This document shows, piece by piece, positions 1-5,636 of a stretch of DNA of 6,224 nt. This DNA is from Psychrilyobacter sp. (lineage in GTDB: Bacteria; Fusobacteriota; Fusobacteriia; Fusobacteriales; Fusobacteriaceae), in contig JAUXGP010000103.1 of assembly GCA_030621995.1 (NCBI GenBank), forward strand, positions 1-6,224, given 5' to 3'. The translations under genes and the position numbers were made by a program. A model generated the notes under the pieces. It worked only from the letters and a program-made list of their open reading frames with translations. It was not told the origin of the DNA and made no database searches. Within the stretch, counting starts at the first letter, position 1. Every line of letters begins with the position of its first letter.

Positions 1-1587
1 AAATTCCTTTGTAATAATAAGTCCCAAGCCGGTTCCTTTCTCATTTTCAGTTCCTAAAGTAGTCAGATGCTGATCCAGCTTAAATAATTTAGACTGGATA
101 TCTAAATTCATTCCTATACCATTATCCTTAATATAGATAAGAACAAACTTATCTATTCGTTCACTGTAGAGTTCAATTTTTCCAAAATTAGGAGTGAATT
201 TTATAGCATTGGAGATAATATTACGAAAAACAGCATCTATCATATTTTTGTCAGCCCAAATAAAATGTTTATCGGAGATATTGTTTGAAAATTTAATATT
301 TTTAGACTCTAAATTTAATTTTAAAATTTGGTATGCTGAAGCAGTGAGGTCATTTATCTTAACTTTGATAGGAGAAGGAATAACTTGTCCCCTCTGTATT
401 TTAGACCACTCCAATAAATTTATCAAAAGAGCATTTATCCCCTGGATAGAATCATTTATAGAATAGATTAATTTTTTTTTCTTTGCTTCATCATAGGAAT
501 CATATTTCCTGGTGAGGATATTAAAAATCCCAGTAATCCCGGTGAATGGACTTTTCAAATCATGGGCTAAGATAGATATAAATTTATCTTTGGTTCTGTT
601 TTTTTCTATTAGTTTTTGATTTTGTGATTCTAATTTATTTTCATAAAATTTACGTTTATTAGTTTCTTTCAAAATAACCCATATAGTAATTGAGAGAAAG
701 AAAAAAATAAATAAACTAAGTAATCGGTATCCATTTAAAAAACGTTTTTTCATGGAAATTATCTCTGCTTCAGGAACTTTAACAACTAATTTCCAAGTAG
801 AATCTGTATTTTCACCAAACTCTAATTGAGGCAAAAGTTCTTTAAAATCTATTGTATCGAAAGTAAATAAAATATCTTTACTGAGAACAGAACCGCTATT
901 GGAATTTATAGGGAGAAGATCATCCATTTTTAAGATCTCTGTTTTTTGAGATTCGTCAATTTTGTTATTTTTATCCAGGCTGAACCAATAAAAATCACCT
1001 TCAGAGATCAAATTTGTGGATCTGTACTTCTCCAGGACATCATCGATATAAGTTTGTTTTCCATAGAGGGAGATAGTGCCTAAAAGAGCATCGTTTTTCC
1101 CATAGATAGGTGCCATAATATTGACTATAAAATTATTTTGATAGTCTCCTAATTTAGAAAATATAATTTTTTTAGGAGTTTTTGTCAGGAATTGTTCAGA
1201 AAATTTGAGATATTCATTGTTATTATATTCCTCAATGATCACATGATTTCTGTTATTTCTTATATTCCCTGCAAAATATTTATCCTTAATCTTTAGATAG
1301 CTTTTTAAATAATCTTGATTTTCCTTCAAATTAGATTTTCTATATAGAAGTGATCTTAGTTGGGGAGTTTCAGATAAAAAACGGACATCCTCTATATAGT
1401 CAACAAATTCTCTCTCTATATCTTTTTTTATTAAATTTAAAATTATTTTTTTCTCTGATTTCAGTTTAACTATATTTTGAGATACATTTAACTGATATAA
1501 AAAAGAGATAAACATAAAAAGAGGAATTAAGCTTCCCCCCAGTAAAAGCAGGTAAGATTTAAACATTTTAATTTTTGATTTGGTCAT
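1..1587 (-). CDS. Membrane sensor histidine kinase with double-Cache sensor domain (3' end outside window)
   Basis: Two-component sensor kinase that should autophosphorylate on a histidine in response to an external ligand and pass the phosphate to a response regulator not seen here. I translated 529 codons from the ATG at 1587, and the frame stays open to the window edge. Residues about 10-29 form a first membrane helix and about 288-307 (LLSLFIFFFLSITIWVIL) a second. The roughly 255 residues between them look like an extracytoplasmic dCache_1 domain: MAPIYGKNDALLGTISLYG (158-176), a later FYWFSLDKNNK strand, and the closing WKLVVKVPEAEI. The cytoplasmic part has an H-box AHDLKSPF (His342), an N-box RNIISNAIKFT (Asn460), a G1 box DNGIGM (Asp488) and a G2 box GTGLGL (518-523). 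Only the last few tens of residues should be missing. The start is fixed by GGAGGAGGT just upstream. The ligand cannot be predicted; Cache domains often bind small organic acids or amino acids. Confidence 0.93.
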   Translation of the reverse strand, partial: MTKSKIKMFKSYLLLLGGSLIPLFMFISFLYQLNVSQNIVKLKSEKKIILNLIKKDIEREFVDYIEDVRFLSETPQLRSLLYRKSNLKENQDYLKSYLKIKDKYFAGNIRNNRNHVIIEEYNNNEYLKFSEQFLTKTPKKIIFSKLGDYQNNFIVNIMAPIYGKNDALLGTISLYGKQTYIDDVLEKYRSTNLISEGDFYWFSLDKNNKIDESQKTEILKMDDLLPINSNSGSVLSKDILFTFDTIDFKELLPQLEFGENTDSTWKLVVKVPEAEIISMKKRFLNGYRLLSLFIFFFLSITIWVILKETNKRKFYENKLESQNQKLIEKNRTKDKFISILAHDLKSPFTGITGIFNILTRKYDSYDEAKKKKLIYSINDSIQGINALLINLLEWSKIQRGQVIPSPIKVKINDLTASAYQILKLNLESKNIKFSNNISDKHFIWADKNMIDAVFRNIISNAIKFTPNFGKIELYSERIDKFVLIYIKDNGIGMNLDIQSKLFKLDQHLTTLGTENEKGTGLGLIITKEF

Positions 1588-1607
1588 TTTTACCTCCTCC
1601 ACATTAA

Positions 1608-1636
1608 TTTATACTATATTAGCACAATAAGTACAA
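1608..1636 (-). promoter_or_regulatory. Probable sigma-70 promoter for the histidine kinase gene
   Basis: Read on the minus strand, a -35-like TTGTAC (1636-1631) is followed after exactly 17 bases by a -10-like TATAAA (1613-1608). Transcription would start near 1600, giving a very short leader that contains the GGAGGAGGT ribosome site (about 1592-1600). It is the only reasonable promoter in the 76-bp gap between arsR and the kinase (1588-1663), and suggests the kinase can be expressed independently of arsR. The match is by eye and AT-rich sequence yields chance matches. Confidence 0.45.
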
Positions 1637-1663
1637 AAACTCAACGTTTTGGTGAGGAGAAAA

Positions 1664-2008
1664 TTAATGGTTGTGATGTTCTAATCCTTGAAGGATGATA
1701 TTTTTAACATGACTGTCATTTAAGGAATAATATACGATCTTTCCATCTTTCCTGTTTTTAAGAACTCTGTTTTCTCTTAAAATCTTCAGCTGGTGGGAGA
1801 TGGAGGAGTGGGTCATATTCAGAGTAGTTGCGATATCACACACACACATCTCTCCCTCTAGAAGAACAGTAATAATTTTAAACCTCGTTCCGTCTCCTAA
1901 AATTTTAAAAAACTTAACGGTCTGATCTAGAGAGGAAAGACCTTCCAGTGTTTTTTTAGCCTGATCTACCCTCGTTTTATTGATGGAGATACATCTACAG
2001 ATATCCAT
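1664..2008 (-). CDS. ArsR/SmtB/CadC-family metal-sensing transcriptional repressor
   Basis: A 114-residue winged-helix repressor, the usual size for metal-sensing ArsR proteins, which release DNA when they bind metal. The core includes ILGDGTRFKII (36-46), the CVCDIA segment (55-60) and the recognition helix region THSSISHQLKIL (66-77), followed by the wing RKDGKIVYYSL (86-96). Two metal sites can be read. Cys55 and Cys57, with Cys4 and Cys6 at the N-terminus, resemble the thiol alpha-3N site of CadC, which senses cadmium, lead or bismuth. Asp98, His100, His111 and His114 reproduce the D-x-H-x(10)-H-x(2)-H spacing of the alpha-5 zinc/cobalt site of SmtB and CzrA. Its ATG lies 2 bp after the stop of the upstream membrane-protein gene, with AAAGGA as the ribosome site within that gene's end, so the two are probably co-transcribed. 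No operator or metal pump is visible nearby, so the target is unknown. A narrower name such as cadC or czrA is not justified without target data. Confidence 0.92.
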   Translation of the reverse strand: MDICRCISINKTRVDQAKKTLEGLSSLDQTVKFFKILGDGTRFKIITVLLEGEMCVCDIATTLNMTHSSISHQLKILRENRVLKNRKDGKIVYYSLNDSHVKNIILQGLEHHNH

Positions 2009-2010
2009 AA

Positions 2011-2505
2011 TTAATCCTTTATAATTACAAATTTATCGGATACGATCTCTTTGATAACAGATGTAAACTCCAACTTATTGTTCATAATAAGCGGCAGGAT
2101 AATTTGTTTTTTATCGTGGGTGATGATATCCAGGCAAGCTTCCAGTTTCTTGCTTTTAGGAGCTACCATCTTACGAAGTTCGATTAATTTTACTTTATCT
2201 AATTCTATAGTAAACTGTTTATTAATTAATTTTTTATGGATTACATCGATCTCTATCTTATAAGAATGAGACATCTTTAAGTTATAAAGACCAAATAAAA
2301 CCATCAGGAGGGCTAGAATGTAGCCGACCGGATTGCCGCCGTTGGTTTTAAGTACCCAAAGCTGGAATCCTCCAATCAGAGTGATGGGAATTCCTGTTCC
2401 CAGCCAGACTATTTTTTTTGTAAAGTTCAGGCCGTATTTATATCTGTCTTTTAATACTACATCTGTATTGTTCAATTTTTTAATAAAATCATCGTAAAAT
2501 AACAT
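2011..2505 (-). CDS. Small two-helix membrane protein with C-terminal soluble domain, function unknown
   Basis: I do not recognise this 164-residue protein as a named family. An N-terminal stretch of about 30 mostly polar residues precedes two hydrophobic helices (about 32-51 and 59-76) joined by a short loop with NGGNP. The last 85 residues are soluble and alternate short hydrophobic and charged segments (KIEIDVIHKKLI, IELDKVKLIELRK, KKQIILPLI). This suggests beta strands followed by a final helix, and resembles the layout of bacterial PH-like membrane proteins; that is inference from pattern only. Positive residues around the helices place both ends in the cytoplasm. The ATG is supported by AAGGAG about 7 bases upstream. 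It ends 2 bp before the ArsR-type gene, so it is probably in one transcript with it. It may be part of a metal or envelope stress response, but nothing in the protein shows a metal site. Confidence 0.8.
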   Translation of the reverse strand: MLFYDDFIKKLNNTDVVLKDRYKYGLNFTKKIVWLGTGIPITLIGGFQLWVLKTNGGNPVGYILALLMVLFGLYNLKMSHSYKIEIDVIHKKLINKQFTIELDKVKLIELRKMVAPKSKKLEACLDIITHDKKQIILPLIMNNKLEFTSVIKEIVSDKFVIIKD

Positions 2506-2535
2506 ATTTTTTCTCCTTATATTCTTAGATATTAA

Positions 2536-2566
2536 TATAGAGTGTAGAAGTTATCTACACTCTATA
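2536..2566 (-). terminator. Perfect 13-bp hairpin after glpX; possible terminator
   Basis: The arms TATAGAGTGTAGA (2536-2548) and TCTACACTCTATA (2554-2566) are exact inverted complements separated by a 5-base loop. The structure starts a few bases after the glpX stop and sits before the ribosome site of the next gene, the expected place for the end of the recO-glpX operon. On the minus strand the stem is followed by ATTAATATC, AT-rich but not a run of T, so a classical intrinsic terminator is not certain. It could instead be an RNA-processing or mRNA-stabilising hairpin, or a dyad bound by a protein. It does not resemble the TGAA-n6-TTCA operators of ArsR-family repressors. I see no good promoter between it and the gene at 2505, so some read-through into that gene is possible. 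Confidence 0.5.
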
Positions 2567-2571
2567 AAAGC

Positions 2572-3588
2572 TTACTTTATAAGTTTTTTTAAGTCTTCAT
2601 CTTTAAAATCCAAGTTATGAACTGAATTGATATATCTGATAGTTTTAGTTTTTCCTCTGATTAATAGAGTCTGGGTTCTAGCTATATTTTTCTTTCTACT
2701 AACTCCTGTTAAAAGATCTCCATCGGTGATCCCTGTAGCAGAAAAGATAACCTCATCATCTTTAACCAGGTCATCGATAGTAAAGACATTGGAAATATCG
2801 ATTCCCATCTCTTCACATCTAGATTTTTCAAAGTTAGAGATCTTGTCATTTTCTAAAGATATACCCTTTACTTCACTTCTTAACTTTAACTTAGCCTGCA
2901 TATCTCCGCCAAGAGCTTTGATAACAGCAGCAGAGATTACACCTTCAGGTGCTCCTCCGATTCCGTATAACATGTCTGCATCGGAATCTATGATAGCAGT
3001 CAGGATAGATCCAGCTACATCCCCGTCAGGGATAGCAAATATTCTAACACCCATTTGTTGTAGTTCCTTGATGATCTTATGGTGTCTGGGTTTATCCAAG
3101 ATAACCATAACTAACTCATCTAAAGACTTGTTTAAAGCCTTAGCTACATTGTTGACATTGTCCAAAAGTGGTAAATTAAGATCGATAGCTCCACGAGCAT
3201 CAGGTCCTACGATTAATTTTTCCATATACATATCTGGAGCCTTTAAAAAACTACCTTTATTTCCTATAGCCATAACAGCCAGGGCATTTCCTTGACCTTG
3301 GGCAGTCATACGAGTACCCTCTACAGGGTCAACAGCGATATCCACAGCGATATCAAGATCTTTTCTCAGACCAACCTTTTCACCGATATACAGCATAGGA
3401 GCTTCATCAATTTCACCCTCTCCAATGACTATTTCCCCGTTGATATGGATCTTGTTTAACATGGTTCTCATAGCGTCAACAGCTGCTTGATCAGCTGCTT
3501 CTTTGTCTCCTCTACCGACCCATTTGTGCGCTGCCAGTGCTGCTGCTTCAGTTACCCTTGCAAATTCGATAGCTAATTCTCTTTTCAT
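2572..3588 (-). CDS. glpX: Class II fructose-1,6-bisphosphatase (GlpX type)
   Basis: Cytoplasmic metal-dependent enzyme that removes the 1-phosphate from fructose 1,6-bisphosphate to give fructose 6-phosphate, the committed step of gluconeogenesis. At 338 residues it matches the family length. Family landmarks are intact: Lys29 and Asp33 near the N-terminus, GEGEIDEAPML (56-66, with Glu57), the metal and phosphate motif DPVEGT (87-92), and GGAPEG (211-216, with Glu215). These correspond to the catalytic and metal-binding residues known from E. coli GlpX. The start overlaps the upstream FtsB-like stop by one base (TAATG), and GAGGAGG lies about 10 bases ahead inside that gene, so coupled translation is likely. 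In low-GC anaerobes that ferment amino or organic acids, this enzyme supports sugar synthesis for the cell wall. A sedoheptulose-1,7-bisphosphatase side activity is known for some class II enzymes but cannot be judged here. Confidence 0.97.
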   Translation of the reverse strand: MKRELAIEFARVTEAAALAAHKWVGRGDKEAADQAAVDAMRTMLNKIHINGEIVIGEGEIDEAPMLYIGEKVGLRKDLDIAVDIAVDPVEGTRMTAQGQGNALAVMAIGNKGSFLKAPDMYMEKLIVGPDARGAIDLNLPLLDNVNNVAKALNKSLDELVMVILDKPRHHKIIKELQQMGVRIFAIPDGDVAGSILTAIIDSDADMLYGIGGAPEGVISAAVIKALGGDMQAKLKLRSEVKGISLENDKISNFEKSRCEEMGIDISNVFTIDDLVKDDEVIFSATGITDGDLLTGVSRKKNIARTQTLLIRGKTKTIRYINSVHNLDFKDEDLKKLIK

Positions 3589-3878
3589 TAATCTTGTTCC
3601 TCCTCGTATATAACTCTATAGATAGTTTCGTTCTTTTTTTTCATACCCAGGTGATCTCTTGCAAATTTTTCAACATAGTATAGATTGTTGAAATTATCTA
3701 ATTGGAGACTTAGGTCTTCCATCTCCTGATGTAATTTTTTAGATTCAGCAGTTGTAGTCTTTAGTTCATCTTGCAATTGATTTAATGTTCTATATCCTTG
3801 ATAAATCCTTGGGATATAGAGGTAGATTCCCAATATTCCAAGGATAGTAAACAGGAAAAATCCCTTGTTTGTTTTCAT
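3588..3878 (-). CDS. FtsB/DivIC-like septum formation initiator protein
   Basis: A 96-residue bitopic membrane protein of the septum-formation-initiator family, whose members (FtsB, DivIC) join FtsL and FtsQ/DivIB to activate septal peptidoglycan synthesis. A short cytoplasmic N-terminus (MKTNKG) leads into one membrane helix (about 7-22, with YIPRIYQGY at its outer edge). A coiled coil spans about 29-66, with leucines at 32, 35, 39, 49, 56 and 60. The family's closing motif YYVEKFARDHLGM (67-79) is followed by the characteristic Glu84 and an IYRV strand. It has TAATG one-base overlaps at both ends, with the upstream popT-like gene and the downstream glpX, placing it in the middle of the operon. 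AAGGTAAG within the upstream gene can act as the ribosome site. Which of FtsB, DivIC or FtsL it replaces cannot be told from sequence alone. Confidence 0.88.
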   Translation of the reverse strand: MKTNKGFFLFTILGILGIYLYIPRIYQGYRTLNQLQDELKTTTAESKKLHQEMEDLSLQLDNFNNLYYVEKFARDHLGMKKKNETIYRVIYEEEQD

Positions 3879-4711
3879 TATTTCTTACCTTCTAATTTTC
3901 TCATTAATTTAACTATATATATCCCTAAAACAAAAATTATAATATTTGTGAGGGCACAGGGTAAAGTCAGAGTAAATCCAGGCCAGATCTCCACAAGGGA
4001 AGCCACAATAAGACCGATTATAAAATACAGAGTATTATCCCTGTGAGATTTTAAAAGTTTATCTATAATTCTGGCAAATCCAACAATACCTATAACGGCA
4101 CCAAAGCCTACTAAGGCAACAGGCAGTATCATCCTGTTATTTACAAATCCTAAGATATTATAATATTCTCCCAGCATAACCAGTAGGAGGGATCCGGAGA
4201 TTCCAGGGATGACCATAGCTCCTCCAGCCATAGCTCCAGCCAAGATTAATTTTATGGTATATCCTCCAGTCAACTTATATAGGCCGCTGGAAGTTTCACC
4301 ATTACCATAGAAAGATTGGAGAACAATAAAACCTATCATTATAAATAATCCGAATAAAAACCACAGCTTACCATATTTATTTATTTGTTTACTTTCTCTA
4401 TGGGTTAAAACTAGCGGCAGGGATGCTACTATCAGCCCCAAAAAGAAAAAGCTGGTACCTTCCCTATAGTTACTATAGAGAAAACCTATCACCCTGGCAA
4501 ATACAAGGAGACCAATGACAACGCCTATAAATATTTGTGATAAAAATTTAATAAACTCTATCTTTTTTTCTTTAGGAACAGTAAAAAATTCTCCTACAGA
4601 TTCTGTAAGTTTTTCATAGACTCCCAGGAGCAGAGCGACAGTCCCGCCGGAAACCCCGGGAATAATATTTGCTACCCCGATAAAGGCACCACTGATTATA
4701 TTTTTAATCAC
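3878..4711 (-). CDS. DUF368 membrane protein, PopT-type undecaprenyl-phosphate transporter
   Basis: Polytopic inner-membrane protein of the DUF368 family. Members named PopT are known to return undecaprenyl phosphate, the lipid carrier for peptidoglycan and other envelope sugars, to the cytoplasmic face. Two family signature repeats are present: NIIPGVSGGTVALLLGVYE (residues 15-33 from the GTG start) and AMVIPGISGSLLLVMLGEYY (165-184). Each is followed by a matching R-x(2)-T...GLIVASL segment (R83 onward and the HRDNTLYF region), so the protein is an internal duplication, as expected for a transporter with inverted repeats. About eight hydrophobic segments are visible. Start choice: the frame can begin at TTG 4729 or GTG 4711. 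I prefer the GTG because it overlaps the nrdR stop as GTGATTAA, has GAGG upstream, and gives the short N-terminus usual in the family; the TTG has no ribosome site. The stop overlaps the FtsB-like start by one base. Its place beside a division gene fits a role in wall synthesis. Confidence 0.9.
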   Translation of the reverse strand: MIKNIISGAFIGVANIIPGVSGGTVALLLGVYEKLTESVGEFFTVPKEKKIEFIKFLSQIFIGVVIGLLVFARVIGFLYSNYREGTSFFFLGLIVASLPLVLTHRESKQINKYGKLWFLFGLFIMIGFIVLQSFYGNGETSSGLYKLTGGYTIKLILAGAMAGGAMVIPGISGSLLLVMLGEYYNILGFVNNRMILPVALVGFGAVIGIVGFARIIDKLLKSHRDNTLYFIIGLIVASLVEIWPGFTLTLPCALTNIIIFVLGIYIVKLMRKLEGKK

Positions 4712-5159
4712 TGTCGACCATCCCCTCAATCTCTTTTATAAATGATCTTACATCGGAAAAGTCTTTATACACAGAGGCAAATCGAATATATGCAATTTCG
4801 TCTAAATTTTTTAATTTTTCCATAACCAGTTCCCCTAGTTCAGTACTTTCTATTTCCAGATGATTAGTCTTTCTAATGGTCTCTTCAACTTCTCCTACAA
4901 ACCTTTCGAGAGCTTCTAAGTTGATATTTCTCTTGATGACAGCTCTTTCAAGCCCCTTTAAAAGTTTATCTTTATTGAAGACTTCCTTGATATTATTTTT
5001 TTTCACTACAAAAATAGGAATGGGTTCTATTTTTTCATAGGTAGTGAATCTTTTACTACAAACGACACATTCCCTCCTTCTTTTTATAGAGTTATCTGTG
5101 CTATGGGGTCTACTATCAATAACCTTAGTATCCATAGCTCCACAGTAAGGACATTCCAT
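4704..5159 (-). CDS. nrdR: NrdR, ATP-cone repressor of ribonucleotide reductase genes
   Basis: Transcriptional repressor that senses ATP/dATP and represses nrd genes when deoxynucleotides are plentiful. The 151 residues match the family length. The N-terminal zinc ribbon has Cys3-Pro-Tyr-Cys6 and Cys31-Val-Val-Cys34, with DSRPHSTDNSIKRRREC (15-31) between them as in all NrdR proteins, and RFTTYE (37-42) following. Residues about 46-136 form the ATP-cone, opening with PIFVVKKNN and containing FNKDKLLKGLERA. The ribosome site GAGGGG lies 6 bases before the ATG and overlaps the end of the upstream EIIA gene. No NrdR box (the ACAC...GTGT palindromes near nrd promoters) or reductase gene is seen in this window, so its targets are elsewhere. 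In many bacteria nrdR sits with unrelated housekeeping genes, as it does here. Confidence 0.97.
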   Translation of the reverse strand: MECPYCGAMDTKVIDSRPHSTDNSIKRRRECVVCSKRFTTYEKIEPIPIFVVKKNNIKEVFNKDKLLKGLERAVIKRNINLEALERFVGEVEETIRKTNHLEIESTELGELVMEKLKNLDEIAYIRFASVYKDFSDVRSFIKEIEGMVDSD

Positions 5160-5162
5160 AAT

Positions 5163-5627
5163 TTACCCCTCTTCTGAACTTATGATATTTAAAATTTCTT
5201 GCGGATCCGCTGCATTTAGCAATTTATTTCTAAAATTTGCATCTCTGATCAATCTTGAAATTCTAGCTAAGATCTTAAGATATACACTGCTGTCACTGAG
5301 TGGTGAAGCAAACACAAAAAACAATTTAACATCCTGACTATCCAAAGATTCAAAGTTAATCCCTTCATTGCACCTTCCAAAAGCAATAGTTAATCTTTTA
5401 GCAAAATCAGTTTTAGCATGGGGAATCGCCACACCCTTACCTATTCCGGTGCTTCCTAGTTTTTCTCTTTCAAGAAGAGCTAATTCGATAACTTTAGGAT
5501 CATCGATAGCATCCGATACTCCGAGTAGCTGCGATAATTCCAAAAGAGCTTCTTTTTTATTTTTAGCTTTCAAATTAAGGGAAATCATGTCCAAAGTTAT
5601 ATAATCTGTTATTTTTGCAATATTCAT
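5163..5627 (-). CDS. PTS EIIA domain protein, PtsN/fructose-type
   Basis: Single-domain EIIA of the phosphotransferase system, fructose/mannitol/nitrogen class, 154 residues like E. coli PtsN. The phosphorylation site is His70 in STGIGKGVAIPHAK (59-72), a signature of this class. The preceding LEREKLGSTG and the later VKLFFVFASPLSDSSVYLKIL (100-120) are also typical. Membrane IIB and IIC partners are absent from this window, so it may be a regulatory PtsN-like protein rather than part of a sugar permease. The ATG has AGGAGG 5 bases upstream, and that ribosome site overlaps the recO TAG stop, so translation is probably coupled to recO. The next gene, nrdR, starts 3 bases after its stop. Neither EI nor HPr/NPr is encoded here, so the phosphate donor cannot be named. 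Confidence 0.92.
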   Translation of the reverse strand: MNIAKITDYITLDMISLNLKAKNKKEALLELSQLLGVSDAIDDPKVIELALLEREKLGSTGIGKGVAIPHAKTDFAKRLTIAFGRCNEGINFESLDSQDVKLFFVFASPLSDSSVYLKILARISRLIRDANFRNKLLNAADPQEILNIISSEEG

Positions 5628-5636
5628 TTGGTCCTC

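Noticed and set aside
194..466. A 90-codon open frame on the plus strand
   Set aside because: It runs antisense to the histidine kinase catalytic domain, whose H, N, G1 and G2 boxes are all intact.
1636..1650. A short hairpin AAAAC-GTTGA-GTTTT after arsR as a terminator
   Set aside because: The 5-bp AT-rich stem is too weak, has no T-run, and overlaps the probable kinase -35 element.
1588..1663. An ArsR operator in the arsR-kinase gap
   Set aside because: Only imperfect short dyads such as TACTTAT/ATATAGTA are seen; none matches the TGAA-n6-TTCA pattern.
2627..3295. A 222-codon open frame on the plus strand
   Set aside because: It lies antisense to the clear glpX gene, has no ribosome site or known motifs, and reflects codon bias of glpX.
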